Source: CAKSFT01 sp045603125 (GTDB taxonomy: Bacteria; Bacillota; Clostridia; UBA1381). Taken from it: DNA of 16,148 nucleotides. The stretch's first letter is position 1, and each line of letters starts with the position of its first letter. The position numbers were made by a program, and so were the translations under genes. The stretch is from positions 1 to 16,148 of the forward strand of contig JAZULN010000047.1 in the NCBI GenBank assembly GCA_045603125.1. The letters are read 5' to 3'. Under the pieces are notes generated by a model that was not told the DNA's origin, did not search any database, and worked only from the letters and a program-made list of their open reading frames with translations. Below, piece after piece: positions 5,342-12,718 of this stretch.

Positions 5342-6346
5342 TTATTCCTCCTTTGATATTCCAACAGCATGGGCAATTACCGGTATTGTCTCGCCCTGAC
5401 CAACTATCGAGCTATTCATCAAAGCCCCCGTTCCAACAACCAACACCCTTTTTATTTTCCCGTCTAAGAGATCTTTATAAACCTTCCCGGTAAATACGCT
5501 TGCAATACATCCACAACCACTGCCACCTGAATGCACGTCGTTGGTTTTAGTGTCATAGATAAGCTTTCCGCAATCCCTGTGCTTTTGATATGCATCAATC
5601 CCGGACTGATTCAACATATCAAGAAGTATATCCGACCCGATTATTCCAAGGTCGCCGGTGTAGATTCTATCATAATAGTCTATCCCAACACCTAAATCCT
5701 CAAAATGTCTTTTTATGGTGTCATACGCCGCCGGTGCCATGGCGGCACCCATATTGTTTAGGTCGGATATCCCCAAATCTACAATCTTTCCCGCCGTTGC
5801 ACTCTCTATTTTGATTTCGGTTTTTTCCGATGTCAAAACAGCTGAACCACTCCCCGTCACAGTCCATTGTGATGATGGCGGACGTTGCCCACCGTAATCA
5901 AGTGGAAACCGAAACTGTTTTTCGGCAGAACAAAAGTGGCTTGAGGTTGAACAGGTTACATTTTTAGCAAATCCACCATCTATTGTAACCGAACCTATTA
6001 GCATACTCTCAACCATAGTTGAGCATGCCCCATATAGCCCCAAAAAGGGGATTTTTATGTCCCTCATGGCATAATGTGACCCAATGCATTGATTTAATAA
6101 GTCCCCGGAAAAGGCGAAGTCTATATCATCAGGCTTTAATCCTGATTTTTTAAGGGCAGTTTCTATTGCAACCTTTAACATTTTACTCTCCGCCTTTTCC
6201 CAAGACTTTTCGCCAAAATAGTCATCATCAAGCAAAACATCAAAATAATCTTTAAGCGGGCTTTTCCCTTCCTTTACACCCACAACATTTCCTGTCCCTT
6301 TTATATATACCTCTTTAAATTTCATTGACTGTTTCCCTATTTTCAT
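5342..6346 (-). CDS. spoVAD: Stage V sporulation protein AD (dipicolinate-binding SpoVA subunit)
   Basis: This subunit of the SpoVA dipicolinate channel has a thiolase-like fold and in Bacillus binds dipicolinic acid at the outer face of the spore inner membrane. Its 334 residues are the usual length. Characteristic segments are YGACSTMVES (about 105-114, the thiolase-like nucleophile region), CSTSSHFCSAEKQFRFPLDYGGQRPP, GDLGIIGSDIL and SGGSGCGCIASV. There are no membrane spans. The ATG at 6346 has AGGAG 8 nt upstream; a second ATG at codon 8 is possible. Expression is expected in the forespore under sigmaG, but I could not find a convincing sigmaG promoter between this gene and the terminator at 6405-6437. 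The gene before it is an unrelated sugar gene, so the spoVA unit begins with spoVAD. Confidence 0.96.
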   Translation of the reverse strand: MKIGKQSMKFKEVYIKGTGNVVGVKEGKSPLKDYFDVLLDDDYFGEKSWEKAESKMLKVAIETALKKSGLKPDDIDFAFSGDLLNQCIGSHYAMRDIKIPFLGLYGACSTMVESMLIGSVTIDGGFAKNVTCSTSSHFCSAEKQFRFPLDYGGQRPPSSQWTVTGSGSAVLTSEKTEIKIESATAGKIVDLGISDLNNMGAAMAPAAYDTIKRHFEDLGVGIDYYDRIYTGDLGIIGSDILLDMLNQSGIDAYQKHRDCGKLIYDTKTNDVHSGGSGCGCIASVFTGKVYKDLLDGKIKRVLVVGTGALMNSSIVGQGETIPVIAHAVGISKEE

Positions 6347-6404
6347 ATCATCAACTCCTAACTAATGATATCTTTTGCCGAAGAAAAATAAAATATTCTG
6401 GACT

Positions 6405-6437
6405 AAAAAAAAATCACGAAATAAATTCGTGATTTTT
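6405..6437. terminator. Intrinsic terminator after the sugar gene cluster
   Basis: Stem AATCACGAA (6412-6420) / TTCGTGATT (6426-6434), 5-nt loop, extended by A/T pairs on both sides. In the - direction it ends in a run of nine T, directly after the isomerase stop at 6441-6443. It separates the carbohydrate unit from spoVAD. Confidence 0.9.
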
Positions 6438-6440
6438 TAG

Positions 6441-7283
6441 TTATTTAATTTTACTTTTTAAGAACTCAACAGCCAATGCAATATCGGCAGCAGGATTTAT
6501 TCCTACCTCTCTTTCGATAGTCAAAAACCCCGTATAGCCTATATCATCGAGAGCTTTAAGATAATTATCATATGAAACTTTCCCCATTCCAAGCGGAACT
6601 TCGATAAAATATTTTTCTTTTCTTAATTCGCTCTCTTCAATACTATACACAACTTCAGGATCAACGTCTTTTAACTTTATTCCGTCTTTTGCATGGGTAT
6701 GAACTATATAGTCTTTCAGGGTATATACCGCCTCTACCGGATCATCATTTGAAATCATTATAAAGTCTGCCGGGTCAAAGTTCACCGCAGCTCCGGAAGA
6801 ACCGATACTATCTAAAAACCCCTTTAATACAGCCGCCTTTTCAGCACCCGTTTCAATTGCAAGCTTTGCACTAATTGTTGCTGCATATTCTGCAAGTTCG
6901 CCATAGGTCTCCTGCATGATTTTGTATCTTGGATGATTAGGATCCTCCGGAATCACGCCAATATGAGTTGTAACCACATCAGTCCCCAATTCCTTTGCTA
7001 AATACAAAATCCTCTTTATCTCCTCAACGGTGCCGGTATCTCTTTCAAGGTTTTTATAACCTTTTCCAAAATCACCGCAAAGAGCAGAAAAAACCAAACC
7101 ATTTGATGCCATAATATCTAAAAGCTCACGACACCTTGAATTTGTCATATTTTTGGGGGAATGTTCGCCATTTGTTGCATACATCTGTAATCCCTTAATT
7201 CCAAGTTTTGCTGCCGTTTCTATGGCTTTTCTTTCGCTAAGACGAAAGGAGTCCATAATAGCACCTATTGAAAAATTATACAT
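6441..7283 (-). CDS. Sugar phosphate isomerase/epimerase (xylose isomerase-like TIM barrel)
   Basis: This 280-residue TIM-barrel enzyme belongs to the AP endonuclease 2 / xylose isomerase-like family, which isomerises or epimerises sugars, keto-inositols and their phosphates with a divalent metal. Likely metal and catalytic residues are visible in the right order: His107 (TTHIG), Glu144 (LAIETGA), Asp170 (NFDPADF), His197 in HTHAKDG, and Glu257 (TIEREVG). The substrate cannot be read from the sequence. The AKDG and EREVG motifs recall the IolE/IolH-like and 3-ketosugar-related members often found beside Gfo/Idh/MocA dehydrogenases. It is the last gene of the unit, 21 nt after the Gfo/Idh-like gene, with AGAGGGG upstream of the ATG, and is followed directly by a terminator. 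The pairing with two dehydrogenase-like genes suggests consecutive steps in one pathway. Confidence 0.85.
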   Translation of the reverse strand: MYNFSIGAIMDSFRLSERKAIETAAKLGIKGLQMYATNGEHSPKNMTNSRCRELLDIMASNGLVFSALCGDFGKGYKNLERDTGTVEEIKRILYLAKELGTDVVTTHIGVIPEDPNHPRYKIMQETYGELAEYAATISAKLAIETGAEKAAVLKGFLDSIGSSGAAVNFDPADFIMISNDDPVEAVYTLKDYIVHTHAKDGIKLKDVDPEVVYSIEESELRKEKYFIEVPLGMGKVSYDNYLKALDDIGYTGFLTIEREVGINPAADIALAVEFLKSKIK

Positions 7284-7304
7284 AAGTTTCCCCTCTTAAA
7301 AAAA

Positions 7305-8141
7305 TCAAATCAAAACCCATTCGAATGGAGTCTTTGAAGCCTTGGTTGCCGCCTCAATTGTTGCCATTACGTTTATAGTTTGCTTATGCGGAACCGCTTC
7401 TTTGCCTGTTCTGAAAAATTCCACCATAGCTTTTATAAAGTATGAGAAGAAATCCGATTGTGCCTTATAATTTTTAGCATTGTTATCTTTATCGGCAACT
7501 GTTAATTCAAATGCACCGTCCGGGTCATCAATATGCGCACACTGGACAAATCTTTTGTCTTCAAACTCTACGATATAGCTTGGATTTTCAGCATTACCTA
7601 AAAACATAACTCGCTTCGGGTCACATTCCATAAGCATCATCACCGGCTCCAACTGATGAACCGCATAATCTTTAACATCTCCTGAGCCTGCACTATAGAT
7701 TTTGCTAATCTTTTCTTTATCAATATCCTTCCACTCGGTTGCATAGCGAAGTGCTGAACTTGAATAACACTTTGTACCGTGTTTCTCAGCTTTTTCAAAC
7801 ATTCTTACAGCCGATGCCTTGTCGGGTGCAAAGGTTTTATCGATATATGTAAGCTTACCCGATTTTAATGGAATATCTGAGAGTTCCTCGTGCATTTCAG
7901 GGTTATCCGGAGATAAAACCACCAGGCAATCGCTCTTTTCAACAACCTCTTCAATGGTTTCTAAAAGCTCTACGCCATGCATTTTAGCCCACTCTTTATT
8001 TGTGATACCATAGGGGTTATCAATCTTACCATAAGCATAGCAAACTTTAAATTCACCGTCTGTTTCGTTACGGAAAAATTCAGGATAATTGTTTGCATGC
8101 CATTCGTCAAGATAATAATCAATAAATCCAACTTTTACCAT
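7305..8141 (-). CDS. Degenerate Gfo/Idh/MocA-like protein
   Basis: This 278-residue cytoplasmic protein looks like a divergent, shortened Gfo/Idh/MocA oxidoreductase. The N-terminal strand-helix unit (VKVGFIDYYLDEWHANNYPEF) lacks the GxGxxA/G dinucleotide loop expected there. The CLVVLSPDNPEMHEEL segment and YIDKTFAPDKASAVRMF (about 108-124) occupy the places of the usual CTPNxxHxE and EKP motifs. The second half, with VHQLEPVMMLMECDPKRVMF and a C-terminal helix ending FEWVLI, resembles the family's substrate domain. It may bind substrate or an unusual cofactor, or partner the full-length dehydrogenase encoded 13 nt upstream. AAAGGGGG lies 7 nt before the ATG and overlaps the end of the preceding gene, so the two are tightly coupled. 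Confidence 0.65.
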   Translation of the reverse strand: MVKVGFIDYYLDEWHANNYPEFFRNETDGEFKVCYAYGKIDNPYGITNKEWAKMHGVELLETIEEVVEKSDCLVVLSPDNPEMHEELSDIPLKSGKLTYIDKTFAPDKASAVRMFEKAEKHGTKCYSSSALRYATEWKDIDKEKISKIYSAGSGDVKDYAVHQLEPVMMLMECDPKRVMFLGNAENPSYIVEFEDKRFVQCAHIDDPDGAFELTVADKDNNAKNYKAQSDFFSYFIKAMVEFFRTGKEAVPHKQTINVMATIEAATKASKTPFEWVLI

Positions 8142-8154
8142 CTAAAATCCCCCT

Positions 8155-9204
8155 TTAGAATGTAACTTCTCTATGTTCTTTGGCCGAAACGTAGATTGCA
8201 TCCATCATCTTTGCTGTGATGATGTTTGTATCAATATGAGATGCCAAACGCTTGCCTGTCTTTATGCAATCAACAAATTCATCAATTTCTACCTGGAAGT
8301 GGTTAGGTACATCTGTTTCAAAGGTTGTCTTTGTAAGCATTCCGTTCATTGTTGAGTATAGAGTAAATTCAGCACCGTATTGAAGTCTGACTCCCCCTTT
8401 TGTACCGATAAAGTCGATAAACATTTCCTCCTCACCGATATTTTGTGCCCATGCGCCGTTAAAGGTTACGACCGGGCCTTCAGTTCTGATCATACCGGTA
8501 ACACCTTCTTCAACTGAATAAACGCCGTCGAGCTTTGGAGGACCTGCCCACATTTCTTTATATACATATCCTTCGATAGGGCTTCCCAATTTTGAGAATG
8601 TTTCTGCCGAAACAGACTTGGTTTTTGGGTCACCGCAGCAATACATTACGATATCAAAGAAGTGTACACCCCAGTCGATCATAACACCGCCGCCGGCAAC
8701 TTCGGCATTAGTAAAGTCACCGCCAAGACCTGGGATGCTTCTTTGCTTTCTGAAACTTACATATACCTGGTAAACTTCACCTAAATCCCCATTGTCTATC
8801 ATTTCTTTAATCTTTTGAACATTCTTGTTAAAACGGTTCACAACACCGATATTTAAAACCTTGCCGGTTCTGTGTTGAGCTTCCTGCATAAGTAGTGCTT
8901 CTTCGTATTTTCTAGCCGCCGGCTTTTCGCAAAGTACGTTCTTACCTGCCTCTAGTGCTTTGATTGTGATTTCTGCATGGACATTGTTTGGAGTACAAAC
9001 CGAAATCGCCTCAATCTCAGGGTCTGCTAAAACCTCGTTATAATCTGTTACTGCGATACCGCATCCATATTCTGAAACCGCTTTTTCAGCTCTTTTCTTT
9101 ATAATATCGCAAAAATATTTGATTTCTGCATCCTTATTGTTCATATATGCAGGAATGTGTTGGAAATTTGCGATTGTTCCGCATCCAATAACTGCTACTT
9201 TCAT
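8155..9204 (-). CDS. Gfo/Idh/MocA family NAD(P)-dependent oxidoreductase
   Basis: This 349-residue enzyme has an N-terminal Rossmann domain and a C-terminal alpha/beta substrate domain. It shows GCGTIA (residues 7-12) for NAD(P) binding, CTPNNVHAEI (70-79), and the family lysine in CEKPAA (Lys94). The expected Asp177/His181 pair lies in IDWGVHFFDI. The family oxidises or reduces hydroxyls of sugars and inositols. The exact substrate cannot be told. It is the first gene of the three-gene part of the cluster, with GGAGG 9 nt before the ATG and a promoter at 9242-9269. An AraC-type regulator gene lies just upstream in the same direction, the usual arrangement for an inducible sugar pathway. Confidence 0.92.
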   Translation of the reverse strand: MKVAVIGCGTIANFQHIPAYMNNKDAEIKYFCDIIKKRAEKAVSEYGCGIAVTDYNEVLADPEIEAISVCTPNNVHAEITIKALEAGKNVLCEKPAARKYEEALLMQEAQHRTGKVLNIGVVNRFNKNVQKIKEMIDNGDLGEVYQVYVSFRKQRSIPGLGGDFTNAEVAGGGVMIDWGVHFFDIVMYCCGDPKTKSVSAETFSKLGSPIEGYVYKEMWAGPPKLDGVYSVEEGVTGMIRTEGPVVTFNGAWAQNIGEEEMFIDFIGTKGGVRLQYGAEFTLYSTMNGMLTKTTFETDVPNHFQVEIDEFVDCIKTGKRLASHIDTNIITAKMMDAIYVSAKEHREVTF

Positions 9205-9241
9205 TTTTTTATACCTCCAAAAATTTCTATTGTTACTTTAT

Positions 9242-9285
9242 ATTATAACACATTTTAGAACAATATCAATACTAAAAATTGCTCT
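9242..9285 (-). promoter_or_regulatory. Promoter and candidate operator of the Gfo/Idh-isomerase genes
   Basis: On the - strand TTGATA (9269-9264), a 16-nt spacer and TATAAT (9247-9242) with a TGn extension. An inverted repeat AGAGCAAT (9285-9278) / ATTGTTCT (9264-9257), one mismatch, 13 nt apart, touches the -35 from upstream. That is where an AraC-type activator would bind. The site begins 9 nt after the araC-type stop codon. Confidence 0.65.
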
Positions 9286-9293
9286 GTTATAGT

Positions 9294-10175
9294 CTAAAAT
9301 TTGCTATTGAACATATTTTTATACTCTGTCGGGCTAATTGACACTACTTTTTTGAAGCTTTGAGAGAATGTATGAGCTGTACCCATATTTAAATATTCAG
9401 CAATTCCCGTCACCGACATATCGGTGGTCTTTAAGAGCTCGCATGCCATCAGTATCTTTTTTCGAATCAGGTATTCCTTTATCGAAATACCCATTTTTTC
9501 CTTAAAAAGATGGGTGAGATAATATTCACTGTATGAAAGCTTCTCTGCGATACTTCGGATACTCTTGATGTTAATATATTCTCTGTCTATGTATCTTAAA
9601 AGATGATACATTGTAAACTGCTTTGCGCTGTATTTATAGCTATTGTTCCGTCTTACTTTTCCGCCGCTATTGTCAATTATTCTTGAAAGTGCTATAAATA
9701 TCTGCGAAATATAAAGATTTATCATAGTATTACTATTTTCATCTTTTAAGTAAAATTCGTTTATTAAAAGCTCAGAAAAAATCCTGACATTTCCTTCGTC
9801 GGTTACAACAAAGCTTTCCGGTTCAAAATACCCTTTAATATTTTTTAAGTTTTCATTGGTAAAATCAGGGTTTATCCCCAAGCATATATAACGAAAATTC
9901 TCTTCATTCTCTGCAATGATTTTATGTCTTACCCCTTTTTTACAAAAGTGAATCTGACCGCCTCTTAATTCTTGGCACAAATCATTTGAGAAAAACTTCG
10001 CTTTCCCCGAAATTACATAGGTAATTTCGTCGCACTCCTGAACATGCTCGTATATTTCACTACCCTTCATAATCGACAGTTCTGATGCCTGAAACACTTC
10101 ACCAACAGGCAAGTTTAAAGTCTCTCGCCTTAGCACTGCGTCGAAGGAATAAACCTTCTCTTCCTTTCCAATCAT
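9294..10175 (-). CDS. AraC-family transcriptional regulator with cupin sensor domain
   Basis: This is a DNA-binding regulator. The N-terminal part (about 25-105) is a cupin-like effector domain (ECDEITYVISGKAKFFSND, then RGGQIHFCKKGVRHKI). The C-terminal part (about the last 110 residues) has the two helix-turn-helix units of the AraC family: IRSIAEKLSYSEYYLTHLFKEKMG and VTGIAEYLNMGTAHTFSQSFKKVV, with the conserved SPTEYK end. I prefer the ATG at 10175 (293 residues) because GGAG lies 6 nt before it. The in-frame ATG at 10187 (297 residues) has only GGCGGA touching it. It lies between the kinase gene and the dehydrogenase promoter, so it most likely senses the sugar or an intermediate of this cluster and controls the promoter at 9242-9269. 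Confidence 0.92.
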   Translation of the reverse strand: MIGKEEKVYSFDAVLRRETLNLPVGEVFQASELSIMKGSEIYEHVQECDEITYVISGKAKFFSNDLCQELRGGQIHFCKKGVRHKIIAENEENFRYICLGINPDFTNENLKNIKGYFEPESFVVTDEGNVRIFSELLINEFYLKDENSNTMINLYISQIFIALSRIIDNSGGKVRRNNSYKYSAKQFTMYHLLRYIDREYINIKSIRSIAEKLSYSEYYLTHLFKEKMGISIKEYLIRKKILMACELLKTTDMSVTGIAEYLNMGTAHTFSQSFKKVVSISPTEYKNMFNSKF

Positions 10176-10209
10176 AAGTTTCTCCATTCCGCCAGAATTG
10201 GCTATAAAT

Positions 10210-11142
10210 TTATTTACATTCTAAAATTTCCACGTCGTTTAATAATTCAAAAATCCTATCAGGGCTCGGCGGGTTTGTACCCGCCTCAAGGCATGCAGCA
10301 CTCCCGAACGCCACCGCATATCTTAGGGTGTCTATAGGATTTAATCCATTTATCACTCCAAAGATATATCCTGCAATCGAACTGTCACCAGCACCGATTG
10401 TGGAGGTCACCTTAATTTTTGGTGTTTTTGCCACAAATTCTCCCTCGCCCGTGGCATACACAGCACCCTTAGAACCAAGGCTTATTAGCACATTTTCTAT
10501 ACCGGCATCCCTTAGTTTTTTCGCCGCTTTTTTCCCGGATTCAAGGTCACAAACCACATCATCAGAATAAATTTTAACCTCTTCTTCATTTGGTTTTATA
10601 AGCCACGGCAAAATTTCAAACAAATCGTCTTTTTCAAATGACTTCGAATCGACAATAACTTTTGCGCCCTTTTCCTTCAAACCTTTTAAAAATCCTTTTA
10701 CATATCCCTTATCAATTCCGTCAGGGATTCTGCCGGCAAAAACAAAAATCAAATCTGATATATCCTCACCCGATAGTTTTTCCATCACTCTATCTATTAA
10801 AGAATTATCGCAAGATAATCCCGAAAAGCTAATTCGGGTCTCAGGCGTGGTTTTTGAGTGAAGGGTGATATTTTCACGAATTCTTCCAAAAACTCTTATC
10901 TCATCATATCGGATATTATCATTTTTAAGACTATTTAAAAAGTCATCGCCGTTTTCGTCACCTACTACCACATATGCACAGTTGTCAATCCCGTTATAGG
11001 TAAGGGCACGGGAAATATTAACACCTTTTCCGCCTGCATCTTTTGATGTAACCGTTGCAAGATTTTCAGAATATGCTTTAAAATCCTCGCAATCACAGTG
11101 TACATCAAATGCCGGATTTAATGTAAGCGTTATAATTTTCAT
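10210..11142 (-). CDS. PfkB-family sugar kinase, 1-phosphofructokinase/tagatose-6-phosphate kinase type
   Basis: This 310-residue ribokinase-fold enzyme phosphorylates a sugar phosphate with ATP. The N-terminus ITLTLNPAFDV is the mark of the 1-phosphofructokinase/LacC branch, followed by the AGGKGVNISRAL substrate loop (36-47). The second signature ends with TIGAGDSSIAGY, where Asp253 is the catalytic base. There is no PTS component or FruR-like gene nearby, so assignment to fructose-1-phosphate, tagatose-6-phosphate or another substrate is open, and I give no symbol. AGGAG lies 7 nt before the ATG and the MATE gene ends 12 nt upstream, so the two are co-transcribed. Together with the dehydrogenases and isomerase it would feed a product into glycolysis. 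Confidence 0.88.
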   Translation of the reverse strand: MKIITLTLNPAFDVHCDCEDFKAYSENLATVTSKDAGGKGVNISRALTYNGIDNCAYVVVGDENGDDFLNSLKNDNIRYDEIRVFGRIRENITLHSKTTPETRISFSGLSCDNSLIDRVMEKLSGEDISDLIFVFAGRIPDGIDKGYVKGFLKGLKEKGAKVIVDSKSFEKDDLFEILPWLIKPNEEEVKIYSDDVVCDLESGKKAAKKLRDAGIENVLISLGSKGAVYATGEGEFVAKTPKIKVTSTIGAGDSSIAGYIFGVINGLNPIDTLRYAVAFGSAACLEAGTNPPSPDRIFELLNDVEILECK

Positions 11143-11154
11143 AAATTTCTCCTG

Positions 11155-12507
11155 TTAAACCTTAATCTCGGTCCATTTTCCCTTTTTAAACCGTGTAAAA
11201 GATGCAATAAATCTTCCCATCTGGTCAGCAACTATTCCAACCCATACACCAATTATTCCAAGTCCCAATATGTACGCACATATGTAAGAGGCAATAGTTC
11301 TTATGATAGTTACCGAAATAATTGATACCATGGCAGTATAGACAGTGTCACCGGCACCTCTTAAGCACCCCATATATATAACTTGTCTTACCTGAAAAAG
11401 TATAATCGGAATCATCATCAAATTTAAGTGTGTTCCAATCTCTACAATTTCCGGCTCCCTAAAGAACATCTGCATAATCCATTTTCCGCCAAATAGAAGT
11501 ATTACTGCTAAAAATACCGATATAACGCCACCCAATAATTGACAATTTCTTCCGTATTCCTTTGCCAAATCCTTGTCGTTAGCACCAAGACTTCTGCCAA
11601 TCAAAGCAACCGCTGCCGACTGCAAACCATCCCCAAAAGCAAAAGAGAAACTCAAAATATGCATAGCAACTTGATGTGCTGCCATCTCAAAATCACCCAT
11701 ATCTGCAACCATCAGAGCTGTCGCCATAAGGCCTATACGAAAAAGTATCTGCTCGGCAAATATACTATATCCAAAATGAACAAGATTTTTAAGAGCACCA
11801 AATGTAGGTTTGATTTTTTCTTCAAATATATATTTGATATTCAAAAATCCGTCTTTTTTATTAAGTGAAAGTATGCTAAGAATACAACTTACCACTGTAC
11901 CCAGTACAGTCGCAAATGCTGCACCCTTTATTCCAAGAGCCGGAAATCCAAAATTTCCGCCTATTAAAAGATAGTTAAATACAATATTCACCGCATTGGA
12001 GGTTACATTTGTAATCATTGTAATTCGTGTATTCCCCGCACCTCTTTGGGCCGAATTTATACACACTTGAATACAGTTAAAAATCATACCGCCCATAATA
12101 ATTTTAAGATACAAAACGGCGTCAGCATGAGTTTTTGGGGATGAACCACACCATTTTATTATAGTGTCTGCAAAGCCCACAAATATTAAGCTCATTATGA
12201 TTGCTGCAACAATAACTGTCGAAAAAGCAGTCACCAAAGTGTCGTGGGCAGCTTTTTTATTATTCTCCCCTCGTCTTCTTGCCACTATTGCCGAAACAGA
12301 TACGCCAATAGCTATAAATAATGCAAGTCCCATAAATTTCGGTTGAGTGGTAAGACCTACCGCTGCAACAGAATATGCTCCCAATGAGCTTACCATAAAC
12401 GAGTCTATGAATCCTGCAAAAGCTATGAAAAATGATTCGATTATTGCAGGCCATGCCATCGAAACGGTAGTTTTTAACAATTCTTTTTTATATAGACTTT
12501 TTTTCAT
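11155..12507 (-). CDS. MATE family multidrug/organic cation antiporter-like transporter
   Basis: This integral membrane transporter of about 450 residues should have twelve spans. The sequence shows two homologous halves. The first begins MAWPAIIESFFIAFAGFIDSFMVSSLGAYSVAAVGL, typical of the first MATE helix pair, and the second half starts near FGYSIFAEQILFRIGLMATALMV. Family members exchange Na+ or H+ for organic cations, but many clostridial members have no known substrate. The ATG at 12507 follows an in-frame TTG at 12510. Neither has a strong RBS (only AAGAAAG about 10 nt upstream). It heads the carbohydrate unit, 12 nt before the PfkB kinase, which is unusual since sugar uptake normally uses ABC, PTS or MFS systems. 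It may export a by-product or be only a transcriptional neighbour. Confidence 0.93.
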   Translation of the reverse strand: MKKSLYKKELLKTTVSMAWPAIIESFFIAFAGFIDSFMVSSLGAYSVAAVGLTTQPKFMGLALFIAIGVSVSAIVARRRGENNKKAAHDTLVTAFSTVIVAAIIMSLIFVGFADTIIKWCGSSPKTHADAVLYLKIIMGGMIFNCIQVCINSAQRGAGNTRITMITNVTSNAVNIVFNYLLIGGNFGFPALGIKGAAFATVLGTVVSCILSILSLNKKDGFLNIKYIFEEKIKPTFGALKNLVHFGYSIFAEQILFRIGLMATALMVADMGDFEMAAHQVAMHILSFSFAFGDGLQSAAVALIGRSLGANDKDLAKEYGRNCQLLGGVISVFLAVILLFGGKWIMQMFFREPEIVEIGTHLNLMMIPIILFQVRQVIYMGCLRGAGDTVYTAMVSIISVTIIRTIASYICAYILGLGIIGVWVGIVADQMGRFIASFTRFKKGKWTEIKV

Positions 12508-12577
12508 CAAGTAATATCACGCTTTCTTTTTTAATGCCTGTTTTAAAATCAGGAATACCACACATTTTCCCATTAAA

Positions 12578-12586
12578 ATTATAACA
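12578..12586 (-). promoter_or_regulatory. Extended -10 promoter of the MATE-led operon
   Basis: TGTTATAAT on the - strand (12586-12578) is a perfect TGn-extended -10. No recognisable -35 lies 16-18 nt upstream (TAGCGA is there), as is common for extended -10 promoters. The start would be near 12571, leaving a leader of about 60 nt before the MATE start. Confidence 0.55.
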
Positions 12587-12611
12587 TAAATCCGAATTTT
12601 TCGCTATATAA

Positions 12612-12648
12612 AAACTAAACAAAATATAAATATATTTTTGTTTAGTTT
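12612..12648. repeat. AT-rich inverted repeat upstream of the MATE promoter
   Basis: Arms AAACTAAACAAAA (12612-12624) and TTTTGTTTAGTTT (12636-12648) are perfectly complementary, with an 11-nt loop. They lie 29-65 bp upstream of the -10. It may be an operator for the MATE-led unit, or a weak backup terminator for the upstream gene. The stem has only four G-C pairs. Confidence 0.5.
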
Positions 12649-12678
12649 AGAGAGAATTTAACTTCAAAAGCTCTTCCT

Positions 12679-12718
12679 AAAAAAGATAGCAGAAACGAAA
12701 TCGTTTCTGCTATCTTTT
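12679..12718. terminator. Perfect 18-bp bidirectional terminator after the membrane protein gene
   Basis: Arms 12681-12698 and 12701-12718 (core GATAGCAGAAACGA/TCGTTTCTGCTATC) pair without mismatch around AA, with T6 in the - direction. The stop codon of the membrane protein gene (12717-12719) lies in the 5' arm, so the hairpin forms only once the terminating ribosome has left. Confidence 0.93.

Noticed and set aside
6347..6404. SigmaG promoter for spoVAD
   Set aside because: A GAATA-like -35 is present, but nothing resembling the CATnnTA -10 lies about 18 nt downstream. Expected from biology, not supported by the sequence.
6397..6404. Third copy of TCTGGACT, matching the core of the direct repeats at 4182 and 4359
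   Set aside because: Only eight bases match and the flanks differ (A-run in place of T-run). An 8-mer of this kind can recur by chance in 16 kb.
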